Below, piece after piece: positions 16,145-23,425 of a stretch of DNA of 29,443 bases. The notes beneath the pieces are model-generated. The model saw only the letters and a list, made by a program, of their open reading frames with translations. It was not told the origin of the DNA and ran no database searches. A program made the position numbers and the translations under genes. Origin of the DNA: an uncultured Caryophanales bacterium (GTDB lineage Bacteria; Bacillota_I; Bacilli_A; RF39; UBA660); NCBI GenBank assembly GCA_946402785.1, contig CAMIXP010000002.1, forward strand, positions 1 to 29,443, given 5' to 3'. Within the stretch, counting starts at the first letter, position 1. Every line of letters begins with the position of its first letter.

Positions 16145-16174
16145 CAAAAAAGAGTAAATTTGTTTTTACTCTTT
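16145..16174 (-). terminator. Hairpin terminator between uppP and prs
   Basis: A perfect 10-bp stem AAAGAGTAAA/TTTACTCTTT with a 6-nt loop and five T on the minus strand. It overlaps the uppP stop and ends 19 nt before the prs start codon, so it could act as an attenuator of prs. Confidence 0.85.
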
Positions 16175-17003
16175 ATTTTACTAATAGAAAATATAATAAA
16201 ACCAATATTCCTAATACGATTCTATAATATCCAAATACTTTGAAGTCATGCTTACGGATGTAGTTGATTAAGAACTTAATAACAAATAAGCTTACTACAA
16301 AGGCGGTAATTGTAGAGACAACTAAAATTCCGATTTCTAATCCGGAGAATGATAGTCCTACTTTTACGATGTATTTTAATAGTTTTAATAGGGATGCTCC
16401 TGCCATAACTGGGATTGCTAAGAAGAATGTGAATTGAGCAGCAACCGATCTTTCAAGTCCTATTAATAATCCTCCAATGATTGTTGATCCACTTCTGGAA
16501 GTTCCAGGTATTAATGCTAGTAATTGGAATCCTCCAATTTGAACTGCTTGTTTATAAGTAATTTTACTTACTTCTTTTGTTTTTCTCGATCCTATATTTT
16601 TCATTTCAATAACAATGAAAATAATACCATAGATGATTAATGCTAAGGAGACTACAATGCTGTTATAGAAATGCTCATCTATCCAATCATCGAATAATAA
16701 TCCAACAACAGCGGCTGGGATACAAGCTACTAGGATTTTGCCCCATAGATTTAAGATATCTTTATCCCACTTGATTTTTCCTTTTTCTTTCTTGAGAGGC
16801 CATATGCTCTTAAAGTAAAGGACTACTACCGCTAAGATAGCTCCTAATTGAATGACAACTTCAAATAACTTATAGAACTCATCTGTTACATTTAGTTGTA
16901 CAAATTCATCTAATAGAATCATATGTCCTGTTGAGGATATTGGTAACCATTCTGTGATACCTTCTACGATTCCAAATAGAATTGCTTTTAGTATTTCTAT
17001 CAT
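16173..17003 (-). CDS. uppP: Undecaprenyl-diphosphatase
   Basis: A 276-residue integral membrane enzyme (BacA/UppP) that removes a phosphate from undecaprenyl diphosphate to recycle the lipid carrier of cell-wall synthesis. It also affects bacitracin tolerance. The first signature, EGITEWLPISSTGH (14-27), and the second, PGTSRSGSTI with the catalytic Arg, are intact. About eight hydrophobic segments follow the family pattern, and length is normal. GGAG precedes the ATG. An extended -10 (TGATACAAT) lies upstream, directly after the TetR gene's terminator. Confidence 0.95.
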   Translation of the reverse strand: MIEILKAILFGIVEGITEWLPISSTGHMILLDEFVQLNVTDEFYKLFEVVIQLGAILAVVVLYFKSIWPLKKEKGKIKWDKDILNLWGKILVACIPAAVVGLLFDDWIDEHFYNSIVVSLALIIYGIIFIVIEMKNIGSRKTKEVSKITYKQAVQIGGFQLLALIPGTSRSGSTIIGGLLIGLERSVAAQFTFFLAIPVMAGASLLKLLKYIVKVGLSFSGLEIGILVVSTITAFVVSLFVIKFLINYIRKHDFKVFGYYRIVLGILVLLYFLLVK

Positions 17004-17026
17004 ATTGTCTCACTCCATACATAGAC

Positions 17027-17032
17027 ATTGTA
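17027..17032 (-). promoter_or_regulatory. Extended -10 promoter of uppP
   Basis: TGATACAAT on the minus strand, 24 nt before the uppP ATG. No good -35 is visible. Confidence 0.45.
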
Positions 17033-17064
17033 TCATAAAAATATTCATATCCTAGAATATTTTT
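17033..17064 (-). terminator. Terminator of tetR-type gene
   Basis: A perfect 10-bp stem AAAAATATTC/GAATATTTTT with an 8-nt loop, 30 bases after the regulator gene's stop. Confidence 0.7.
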
Positions 17065-17094
17065 TCTTTTTTTAAATCTTTTTTTAATTTTACG

Positions 17095-17667
17095 TTAATT
17101 TTGTTTATTTTTGGGAATAAACTTTCTAGCTCCTTGTAGACAATAAGACTCAATATTCTTTGCTAATACATCACTTGGTGTTTGAAAATCATTCTTAATC
17201 CAATAATTAATAACGCCTAATGCTCCATTAAAAATAAAGACAACAGCATTCTCTAATTCAGGTCCTGCAATATCTGGTTGCTCTTCTTCCCATCTACCCA
17301 TACATTTTTCATAAGCTACTTCTAATACTTCATTTAAGAAATAAACATTATTATCCGTATTAAATAAAATTCTTACTAATTTTTTATTATTTTCAAAGAT
17401 AGAAAGAATTCCTTTTGTGAAAGAATAAATCGAATGATCTTGCATTCTTTCTATTGAGGGAGAATTTTTAATTTCATCAATAAATTCTTGTTCAATATTT
17501 TTTAATAAATCATAAACATCCATATAATAACGATAAAATGTTCCACGATTAATATCTGCAATTTCACAGATTTCTGTAACTGTAATACTGGATATATCTT
17601 TTGTTTCTAGTAAACTTAAAAATGTATCTTTAATAACCTTTTTGGTATATTTAATTCTTCTATCCAT
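17095..17667 (-). CDS. TetR/AcrR family transcriptional regulator
   Basis: A 190-residue DNA-binding protein. The N-terminal helix-turn-helix has the TetR pattern: TKKVIKDTFLSLLETKDISSITVTEICEIADINRGTFYRYY, residues 8-48. The C-terminal all-helical part would bind a ligand. It is divergent from an acyl-CoA/AMP ligase gene across 146 bp that contain two inverted repeats. The obvious target is therefore the ligase promoter plus its own, with a fatty acid or acyl-CoA as a plausible ligand. The ligand is inference. The ATG is preceded by AAAGGAAC. Confidence 0.9.
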   Translation of the reverse strand: MDRRIKYTKKVIKDTFLSLLETKDISSITVTEICEIADINRGTFYRYYMDVYDLLKNIEQEFIDEIKNSPSIERMQDHSIYSFTKGILSIFENNKKLVRILFNTDNNVYFLNEVLEVAYEKCMGRWEEEQPDIAGPELENAVVFIFNGALGVINYWIKNDFQTPSDVLAKNIESYCLQGARKFIPKNKQN

Positions 17668-17679
17668 AATGTTCCTTTC

Positions 17680-17707
17680 TTGAACAAATTGATATTATTT
17701 TGTTCAA
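17680..17707. promoter_or_regulatory. Inverted repeat, candidate TetR operator 1
   Basis: Perfect 9-bp arms TTGAACAAA/TTTGTTCAA separated by 10 bp. It lies just upstream of the regulator's start codon and overlaps its likely promoter (TTGTAC, 17 bp, TATCAA), a position suited to autoregulation. Confidence 0.55.
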
Positions 17708-17736
17708 TAACGTACAATTGCTTCTTTAATTGCTTA

Positions 17737-17766
17737 TTGATTCTCTTTCCTTTTCGATTATACAAT
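17737..17766 (+). promoter_or_regulatory. Promoter of acyl-CoA ligase gene
   Basis: The -35 is TTGATT, the spacer 18 bp, and the -10 TACAAT. The expected start point falls at about 17773, at the edge of the second inverted repeat. Confidence 0.6.
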
Positions 17767-17773
17767 ATTATTG

Positions 17774-17796
17774 TTAGATATTCAACAAATGTCTAA
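17774..17796. promoter_or_regulatory. Inverted repeat, candidate TetR operator 2
   Basis: Arms TTAGATATT and AATGTCTAA (one mismatch in 9) around CAACA. It covers the transcription start region of the ligase gene, where a bound repressor would block transcription. Its sequence differs from the repeat at 17680-17707, so at most one may be the TetR site. Confidence 0.5.
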
Positions 17797-17813
17797 TAGT
17801 TACGAGGTGTTTT

Positions 17814-19520
17814 ATGGGTTTCTTTTTATTTCGAAAAAAGAAAAGAATATGGGAAAAGTTTTATCATAAGAATGAGAGAACAGTAGATGTTCCTCCTATG
17901 TCTTTATATGAATTTTTATATGAAAAAAATATCGATCGAATGGATAATATTGCGATTAATTATTTAGGAAATAAAATTACTTATCGTGTTTTATTTCATG
18001 AGATTGATTTGTGTGCAAAGGCTATGAGAAGTCAAGGTATCCGAAAAGGAGATGTTGTCTCTATTTGTATGCCAAATACTCCTGAATCTGTCATTGCTTT
18101 TTATGCTGTTAGTAAAATTGGGGGAATTGCGAATATGATTCATCCCCTATCTGCAGAAGAAGAAATTAAAAAGTCCATTGCAGATACAAAGTCTGTTATG
18201 TTATTTACGGTTAATTTTAACTATAAGAAGATTGTAAATATCTTGGGAGATACGAATCTCTATAAAGTTATTTTAATATCTCCTAGAGATTCTATGACGA
18301 AAGCAATGGGAATTGGTTATTATTTGATGCAAGATCGTAAAATTAAATTACCGAAGAGTAATGAAAGTTTTATGTTTTGGAAAGATTTTAGGGCTAAAGG
18401 AAAGAATTATAATCGAGATGTATTAAATCCTACTACTTGGAATGAAGCTGCGGTTATCTTACATAGTGGTGGTACCAGTGGTACTCCTAAGAGTATTGTT
18501 TTATCGAATGGTAATATTAATGTTGTCATTGGACAAGCTCAAATTGCTTTACCGGAAAATAATGATCGAGATTCCATGTTAGGAATTCTTCCAATGTTTC
18601 ATTGTTTTGGATTAGTTGAATGTACGCATTATCCTCTTTCGATTGGTGCTTGTTTAATACAAGTTCCTAAATTTGATGCAGGAAGATTTGATAAATTATT
18701 AAGAAAATATCGTCCTTCTATTATTCCAGGGGTTCCTACTTTATTTGAAGCTTTAATGAGTAATAAACATATGGATGATGTCGATTTATCCAATGTTAAA
18801 TATGTCGTTTCTGGAGGAGATTCTTTAAATGAAGAAAGAAATCTTGCGGTGAATGATTTCTTAAAAGCACATCACTGTAGACATGGTGTTGTACAGGGAT
18901 ATGGTATGACGGAAACGAGTGGTGGTTGTGTCTTTAGTAGTACAAGTGCTTATACCTTAGGTAGTGTTGGAATTCCTCTTCCTGGAAATGATATGAAGAT
19001 TGTAAATCCAGATACCAAAGAAGAAGTAGATATTGGGCAAGTAGGAGAAATTCTTATTTCTGGCCCTTCTGTTATGATGGGATATTTAGATGACGAAGTA
19101 GAAACCAATAAAGTTTTAGAGAAAGATAAAAAAGGCGTTATTTGGGTCCATACAGGCGATTTAGGTTATATGGATAAGAATGGGTGTCTCTTCTTTGTAC
19201 AGCGCTTAAAACGCCTTATTATTTCGTCTGGATACAATGTTTATCCATCTCATATAGAAGAAATCTTAAATAAGCATCCAGCTATCTTAAATTCTTGTGT
19301 TGTTGGGGTTCCTCATCCTTATAAAGTACAAGTTCCTAAAGCTTATGTTGTTTTAAAGAGTGAATACAAAGAAAATTTAAAATTACGTAGTGAAATTAAA
19401 GAGTACTGTGAAAAGAATTTAGCAAAGTATATGATTCCAAAAGAGTTTGTTTATCGTGAATCCTTACCAAAGACAATGGTTGGAAAAGTCGATTATAAAA
19501 AACTAGAAGCAGAACAATAA
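17814..19520 (+). CDS. Acyl-CoA synthetase (AMP-forming), fatty-acid ligase type
   Basis: A 568-residue adenylate-forming enzyme that activates a carboxylate, probably a fatty acid, with ATP and CoA. Conserved blocks in order: phosphate loop HSGGTSGTPKS near 217-227, YGMTETSGG near 362-370, HTGDLGYMDKNG near 445-456, the RLKRLIISSGYNVYP hinge near 465-479, and the C-terminal KTMVGKVDYKK with the adenylation Lys. A basic N-terminus (FRKKKRIWEK) may favour membrane association. GAGGTG precedes the ATG. It has its own promoter, overlapped by a candidate TetR operator, and no partner genes downstream. Chain-length preference cannot be read from sequence. Confidence 0.9.
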   Translation: MGFFLFRKKKRIWEKFYHKNERTVDVPPMSLYEFLYEKNIDRMDNIAINYLGNKITYRVLFHEIDLCAKAMRSQGIRKGDVVSICMPNTPESVIAFYAVSKIGGIANMIHPLSAEEEIKKSIADTKSVMLFTVNFNYKKIVNILGDTNLYKVILISPRDSMTKAMGIGYYLMQDRKIKLPKSNESFMFWKDFRAKGKNYNRDVLNPTTWNEAAVILHSGGTSGTPKSIVLSNGNINVVIGQAQIALPENNDRDSMLGILPMFHCFGLVECTHYPLSIGACLIQVPKFDAGRFDKLLRKYRPSIIPGVPTLFEALMSNKHMDDVDLSNVKYVVSGGDSLNEERNLAVNDFLKAHHCRHGVVQGYGMTETSGGCVFSSTSAYTLGSVGIPLPGNDMKIVNPDTKEEVDIGQVGEILISGPSVMMGYLDDEVETNKVLEKDKKGVIWVHTGDLGYMDKNGCLFFVQRLKRLIISSGYNVYPSHIEEILNKHPAILNSCVVGVPHPYKVQVPKAYVVLKSEYKENLKLRSEIKEYCEKNLAKYMIPKEFVYRESLPKTMVGKVDYKKLEAEQ

Positions 19521-19550
19521 AAAAAAGACTAATGATTAGTCTTTTTTTAT
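19518..19550. terminator. Bidirectional terminator between convergent genes
   Basis: A near-continuous palindrome AAAAAAAGACTAAT with its complement, and A/T runs on both sides. It ends the acyl-CoA ligase gene and the PrcB-like gene. Confidence 0.85.
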
Positions 19551-20672
19551 GGCATCTCTTAAACTTCCAATTAAATCTGCTATACCGGTTGATTGATTTC
19601 CTTGATTGTTGGCAGGAGTTGGAATTTCTACTTGTGGTGCATCATAGTTTGTGAATGGTTCTCCTGAAACAATATTATAAACATATATTTCTTTTGGTGT
19701 TTCTGATAATTCAATTTGAATTAAAGGATGAGTTACTAAAGCGAAAGCATTTTCTACACTATCTGGTGTTTGTTCATTGACATAGAAGTATAGATCGTCT
19801 CCTCTTTTATAAACACTATTTACAACGATTGCATATCCACTTTTATCTTTTTCTCCCATAGCGATATACAAATTACGTGTTTCCCCTACTTTTTCATATT
19901 TATATCCTCTTGTTGTGAATTTACTCATTTGTTCATAATCAATTACTTCATAATCTTTATAGGTTTTCAATTGTAAGAAGTTATTATCATTATGAATCAT
20001 ACTATAAAGACATCTTTTTCCAAACTCTGATGTAATATCATTGATGGTGACAGACTTTGTATCATTTTTGAAGAAGAATTTTAAATCCATGAAAATTCTT
20101 AATGCTGTCATTTGATTCTTTTCAAATTTAATTTCATATCCGCCTAAATTTTCCATATTACATGGTGGTTGATCACACTCTATTTTTCGATTCTTTTCAA
20201 CTTTAATCTTATTCGCATCTCTATGAATTTCATATACATATTGATCGGCAGAATAATTTAATGTTTGATGAGCTACTTTTGCGTAAGCTTCATATCTATT
20301 TTTTAAGAAGATTGCTAAAAGAATAATTAAAATGATTTCTGGAATGGTCATGATATTACGAATGGTTTTCTTTCTTTGTTCTTTCTTCCTTCTTATTTCT
20401 TGAGGAGTTGGAATATCTTCCATTCCTTTTTTGATGGTTTGATTCGTAACAGTTCTTTCTTGACTTACTGAAGACGTATTATGCATCGCCTTTTCTTGTT
20501 CTTTTACGCGAGCTTCATCTTCTTTTGCTCTTTTACGTTCTTCTTTAGCTTCTTGTCTTTTTTCTTTCCATTCTTTCCATTTATTTTTTCGTTCTTTTTT
20601 CTTTTCTTCTTTCTCTTTTTCTTTTTGTGTTTCTTCGGTGTTTATTTCCATTAGATTATTATTCTCATTCAT
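19536..20672 (-). CDS. Membrane-anchored protein with PrcB-like outer domain
   Basis: A 378-residue protein. Residues 10-65 are almost only Lys, Glu and Arg (a probable long charged helix or coiled coil). One membrane segment follows near 107-125 (IPEIILIILLAIFL). The outer domain of about 250 residues has its last part resembling PrcB_C: SGYAIVVNSVYKRGDDLYFYV, then THPLIQIELSETPKEIYVYN. PrcB in spirochaetes assists a surface protease, but this similarity is by eye only. The ATG at 20672 is preceded by AGGTGAT; a GTG nine bases upstream overlaps it. A 73-residue membrane protein gene precedes it in the same direction, 31 nt away. Function unknown. Confidence 0.75.
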   Translation of the reverse strand: MNENNNLMEINTEETQKEKEKEEKKKERKNKWKEWKEKRQEAKEERKRAKEDEARVKEQEKAMHNTSSVSQERTVTNQTIKKGMEDIPTPQEIRRKKEQRKKTIRNIMTIPEIILIILLAIFLKNRYEAYAKVAHQTLNYSADQYVYEIHRDANKIKVEKNRKIECDQPPCNMENLGGYEIKFEKNQMTALRIFMDLKFFFKNDTKSVTINDITSEFGKRCLYSMIHNDNNFLQLKTYKDYEVIDYEQMSKFTTRGYKYEKVGETRNLYIAMGEKDKSGYAIVVNSVYKRGDDLYFYVNEQTPDSVENAFALVTHPLIQIELSETPKEIYVYNIVSGEPFTNYDAPQVEIPTPANNQGNQSTGIADLIGSLRDAIKKD

Positions 20673-20703
20673 ACTAATCACCTATTATCATATTATCATA
20701 CTT

Positions 20704-20925
20704 TTATGATTTCTTTTTTCCTTTTTTTGGCTTCTTTACACTTACTACTGGTTTTAATTCTTTTGGAATCTTTATTTCTTCTATTTTTTTAGATTCATCT
20801 AGTTTTAATTCTCTTTTAAAGGAATCTAGTTTTTCTTGGCGTTTGGATTCTTTTTTGATTCTTTCTTGTTGGATTGTAATAAATGTTACTGCGACTAATA
20901 CTCCTAAGATGATTCTAATATCCAT
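20704..20925 (-). CDS. Small single-pass membrane protein, basic tail
   Basis: A 73-residue protein. One hydrophobic segment comes at the start (IRIILGVLVAVTFITI, residues 3-18), followed by a highly charged Lys/Glu-rich cytoplasmic part and a Lys-rich C-terminus (KPKKGKKKS). GGGGATGATGA precedes the ATG. It runs in the same direction as the PrcB-like gene and could be its partner. No family was recognised. Confidence 0.65.
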   Translation of the reverse strand: MDIRIILGVLVAVTFITIQQERIKKESKRQEKLDSFKRELKLDESKKIEEIKIPKELKPVVSVKKPKKGKKKS

Positions 20926-20950
20926 TCATCATCCCCTACTTTCTATTCTC

Positions 20951-20956
20951 ATTATA
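20951..20956 (-). promoter_or_regulatory. Extended -10 promoter of small membrane protein gene
   Basis: TGTTATAAT on the minus strand, 26 nt before the ATG, with no clear -35. It lies back to back with the plus-strand lipoprotein promoter. Confidence 0.5.
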
Positions 20957-20962
20957 ACATAC

Positions 20963-20991
20963 TTTTCATATTCTTTCTCTTATATTATAAT
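20963..20991 (+). promoter_or_regulatory. Promoter of lipoprotein gene
   Basis: Weak -35 TTTTCA, 17-bp spacer, perfect -10 TATAAT, 21 nt before the start codon. Confidence 0.5.
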
Positions 20992-21011
20992 ATTCCTAGT
21001 GAGGTGATAGA

Positions 21012-21695
21012 ATGAAAAGACTAGGACTTTTATTTCTTGGTTGTTTGATTCTTTGTTGTGGATGTGAGAAGGAAGAACCAAATCTAAAAATTAAAACAGT
21101 AACTCCGGATGTATCTCCAGAAGAAGTGGTTCCAGCTTATGAGGATTTAAATCATACTCCAATTGGAATTTATTCTTTAAATGGTAATACTCTAACGAAA
21201 CTTACAACCATTCATAAACAATTGAATGTAGAAGAAGATATTGGTGTTTTTCAAGTCTATCCTTCGAATGAAGATACGATTTATTTAGATAAAGGTTTTG
21301 CGGATTCTTATTATGAGAAATGGATGTCTTATCAACCTGTTAAACTTGGATTTAATCTATCTTTTCATTTAACTTCTGGAGAAGATGTTTCCTATAATAT
21401 TTATTATCCATCTGATTGTATGAATCGTTGGGAACATTTAATGAATTATTTATATGATGATTATGCAAATCGTGGAAAAGGTTTTTATTCTCATATTGAG
21501 AGTGAAGAATATACAGAAAATACGTTGTATACTGCGATTAAAATACAAAGTAGTTACCAGGTATCTGAAATTGATTCTCCTATTCTCCTTACTGCTTTCA
21601 CTTATGATGGTTTTGATGATTTTGATGAGAATGGAAAGTATCGAGGAAATAGTTCTTATACGATGACGATTTGCCCTGAAGGAATTAATTGTTAA
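21012..21695 (+). CDS. Putative lipoprotein, unknown
   Basis: A 227-residue protein with a short signal peptide (MKRLGLLFLGCLILCCGC). The likely lipidated Cys is Cys18, though the -3 to -1 residues (CCG) make an unusual lipobox. The mature part begins with EKEEPNLKIK and is acidic, with several aromatic and Asp-rich stretches (YDGFDDFDENGKY) and a pair of Cys near the end (MTICPEGINC). No known family was seen. AGGTGAT precedes the ATG. It is monocistronic, ended by a UUCG-loop terminator shared with the convergent gene. Confidence 0.75.
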   Translation: MKRLGLLFLGCLILCCGCEKEEPNLKIKTVTPDVSPEEVVPAYEDLNHTPIGIYSLNGNTLTKLTTIHKQLNVEEDIGVFQVYPSNEDTIYLDKGFADSYYEKWMSYQPVKLGFNLSFHLTSGEDVSYNIYYPSDCMNRWEHLMNYLYDDYANRGKGFYSHIESEEYTENTLYTAIKIQSSYQVSEIDSPILLTAFTYDGFDDFDENGKYRGNSSYTMTICPEGINC

Positions 21696-21722
21696 AAAAA
21701 AGATGCTTCGGCATCTTTTTTA
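21694..21722. terminator. Bidirectional terminator with TTCG loop
   Basis: Stem AAAAAAGATGC with its complement around TTCG, an exceptionally stable tetraloop. It serves the lipoprotein gene and overlaps the stop codon of the convergent ADP-ribosyltransferase-like gene. Confidence 0.9.
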
Positions 21723-22550
21723 ATACTGTTTTTCTTCTTCTTTTTGATATTTTTGTTCATATTTTTGTTTATATTCTCTAAACATGTTTCTTGCATATTC
21801 TCTAAGATAATTATAAATAACAAACGTTGTATTGCTTAGTTCTTCACTGACTATCCCTGCTTTTTGGTCTCTATTATGAATGTGTTCTACTTTTGAGATT
21901 GCATCTTGGTAAAGCCGATCTAACTCTTCTTGATTTATAAAGGATTCATCATCAAAATGATCTTCTATTCTTGCAATCCTGTAAGGTCCACTATGTGTAT
22001 CATTATATTCCTCTGTTAAAAAGATATGAAGAAATGGTGGAAATAGGATTTCTTTTTCATCACTAAACATTCCTCCGTCAATTACGGAATCTATCGATAC
22101 ATGCGGAATAAAACCTGTATTCACTTCATAAGCAAAAGAGGTTGTATTTGGATAGTCAAAAACGGTTGCTTCTGATGATGATGCGGATGTTGACTTAAAT
22201 GAGTTTAATTCCCTTCTCTCATATGCAGGAACATTATTCTCATTTTCAAATCGATATAAATATTTTTGTCTTAATGGGTTTGATAATGCATACTCACAGG
22301 ATGCATGAATGATGGATTTGATCATATCTATCATATCCTCTATGTATCTTATATTAACATCTTTATAAGGTACTGAATCCGGATCCGAAATAAAACTTAA
22401 AAATATATTTATATTACGATAATTAATACTGCCTGTATATAAGAAAGCATAAATACTATCCATTTCTGGATGTATTTTTTGAACAGCTTCTTCTGCATTT
22501 GAATTTTTGTATATTTCTAAATAGGCTAATTCTTTGTTTGTTAATGCCAT
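21720..22550 (-). CDS. Putative R-S-E type ADP-ribosyltransferase
   Basis: A 276-residue protein without signal peptide or membrane segment. An N-terminal helical region (1-90) is followed by an arrangement like the arginine-type mono-ADP-ribosyltransferase fold: LYR (Arg100), KSTSAS (Ser-Thr-Ser 120-122), then GGMFSDEKEILFPPF with the catalytic ExE (Glu165-Lys-Glu167). This R-STS-ExE order and the LFPP after it match VIP2/iota-toxin-like enzymes, which transfer ADP-ribose from NAD to proteins. A charged C-terminal helix closes the protein. AAGGTGAT precedes the ATG. It lies downstream of the SDR gene with a hairpin between. It could be an effector, a toxin or an internal regulatory modifier; no immunity gene is evident. 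The family call is by motif, not by search. Confidence 0.65.
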   Translation of the reverse strand: MALTNKELAYLEIYKNSNAEEAVQKIHPEMDSIYAFLYTGSINYRNINIFLSFISDPDSVPYKDVNIRYIEDMIDMIKSIIHASCEYALSNPLRQKYLYRFENENNVPAYERRELNSFKSTSASSSEATVFDYPNTTSFAYEVNTGFIPHVSIDSVIDGGMFSDEKEILFPPFLHIFLTEEYNDTHSGPYRIARIEDHFDDESFINQEELDRLYQDAISKVEHIHNRDQKAGIVSEELSNTTFVIYNYLREYARNMFREYKQKYEQKYQKEEEKQY

Positions 22551-22565
22551 ATAATCACCTTCTTT

Positions 22566-22595
22566 GAAAAAAGAAGTTGAGTATCAACTTCTTCT
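22566..22595 (-). terminator. Terminator of SDR gene
   Basis: A perfect 10-bp stem AAGAAGTTGA/TCAACTTCTT with a 3-nt loop and T run on the minus strand. It stands only about 16 nt before the ADP-ribosyltransferase-like start codon, with a TATAAT (22597-22602) just ahead of it. Confidence 0.85.
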
Positions 22596-22597
22596 TA

Positions 22598-23356
22598 TTA
22601 TACACAAGTATATCCACCATCAATTGGTAGAATGACACCTGTTACATAACTTGCTTCATCACTTGCTAAGAAGATAGCTCCTGCGTTTAGTTCTCCTTCA
22701 TGTCCATATCTTCCGATTGGAACTGTTCCTTTCATGTATGCAGTAAATTCATCTGTAATTAATGTTTCGTGTGTTAATTCTGTATCAAAATATCCTGGAC
22801 AAATGGCATTAACGGTAATTCCTTCTTTTGCAAGTTCTGATGCTGCAGCTCTTGTGAAGTTAACAACACCACCTTTTGATGTATGATATGCGATTGTTCC
22901 CATTGCCATGTTTCCTACTAAACCATACATAGAAGCAATATTAATAATTCTTCCATAATGATTTTTCTTCATAATTTTACCAAATTCACGTGTTACATAG
23001 AATACAGAATCCATATCGGTAGAAATGGTGAAATCCCATTCTTCATCTGTCATATCTAAAACACCAGCATTTTTGGCACTACCTGCACAGTTTACTAAGA
23101 TATCTACTTTTCCAAAATATGCTTCTGCTTCATTAGCTGCTGTTTTAATATCTTCTACGTTTGTTACGTCACATTTAATTGGTAAAACACGAACTCCTTT
23201 TACTTCTAGTTCTTCTCTTAAATCTTCTAAGCGATCCATTCTTCTTGCTAAAAGAACTAAATCTGCTCCTTGGTTTGCAAAAGCGTGTGACATTTGCTTT
23301 CCTAAACCACTACTTGCACCTGTAATAACAGCTACTCTTCCTTTTAAATTAAACAT
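22598..23356 (-). CDS. Short-chain dehydrogenase/reductase
   Basis: A 252-residue classical SDR using NAD(P)H. The cofactor motif is TGASSGLG (12-19), ARRMDRL (37-43) suggests NADPH, and NCAGSA lies at 89-94. Catalytic residues are Ser142, Tyr157 and Lys161 (YHTSKGG). It ends with PIDGGYTCV as in many sugar or gluconate dehydrogenases. It resembles gluconate 5-dehydrogenase-like and FabG-like members; the substrate cannot be fixed. AGGAGG precedes the ATG, with an extended -10 (TGTTATAAT) upstream. Confidence 0.93.
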   Translation of the reverse strand: MFNLKGRVAVITGASSGLGKQMSHAFANQGADLVLLARRMDRLEDLREELEVKGVRVLPIKCDVTNVEDIKTAANEAEAYFGKVDILVNCAGSAKNAGVLDMTDEEWDFTISTDMDSVFYVTREFGKIMKKNHYGRIINIASMYGLVGNMAMGTIAYHTSKGGVVNFTRAAASELAKEGITVNAICPGYFDTELTHETLITDEFTAYMKGTVPIGRYGHEGELNAGAIFLASDEASYVTGVILPIDGGYTCV

Positions 23357-23384
23357 GTTTTTATCCTCCTATTTTTACTAAATC

Positions 23385-23390
23385 ATTATA
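23385..23390 (-). promoter_or_regulatory. Extended -10 promoter of SDR gene
   Basis: TGTTATAAT on the minus strand, 28 nt before the ATG. There is no convincing -35. No terminator follows the upstream transglutaminase-like gene, so read-through is also possible. Confidence 0.5.
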
Positions 23391-23425
23391 ACATGTTTCA
23401 TTCATTTAGGATTGTATAATTTCGT

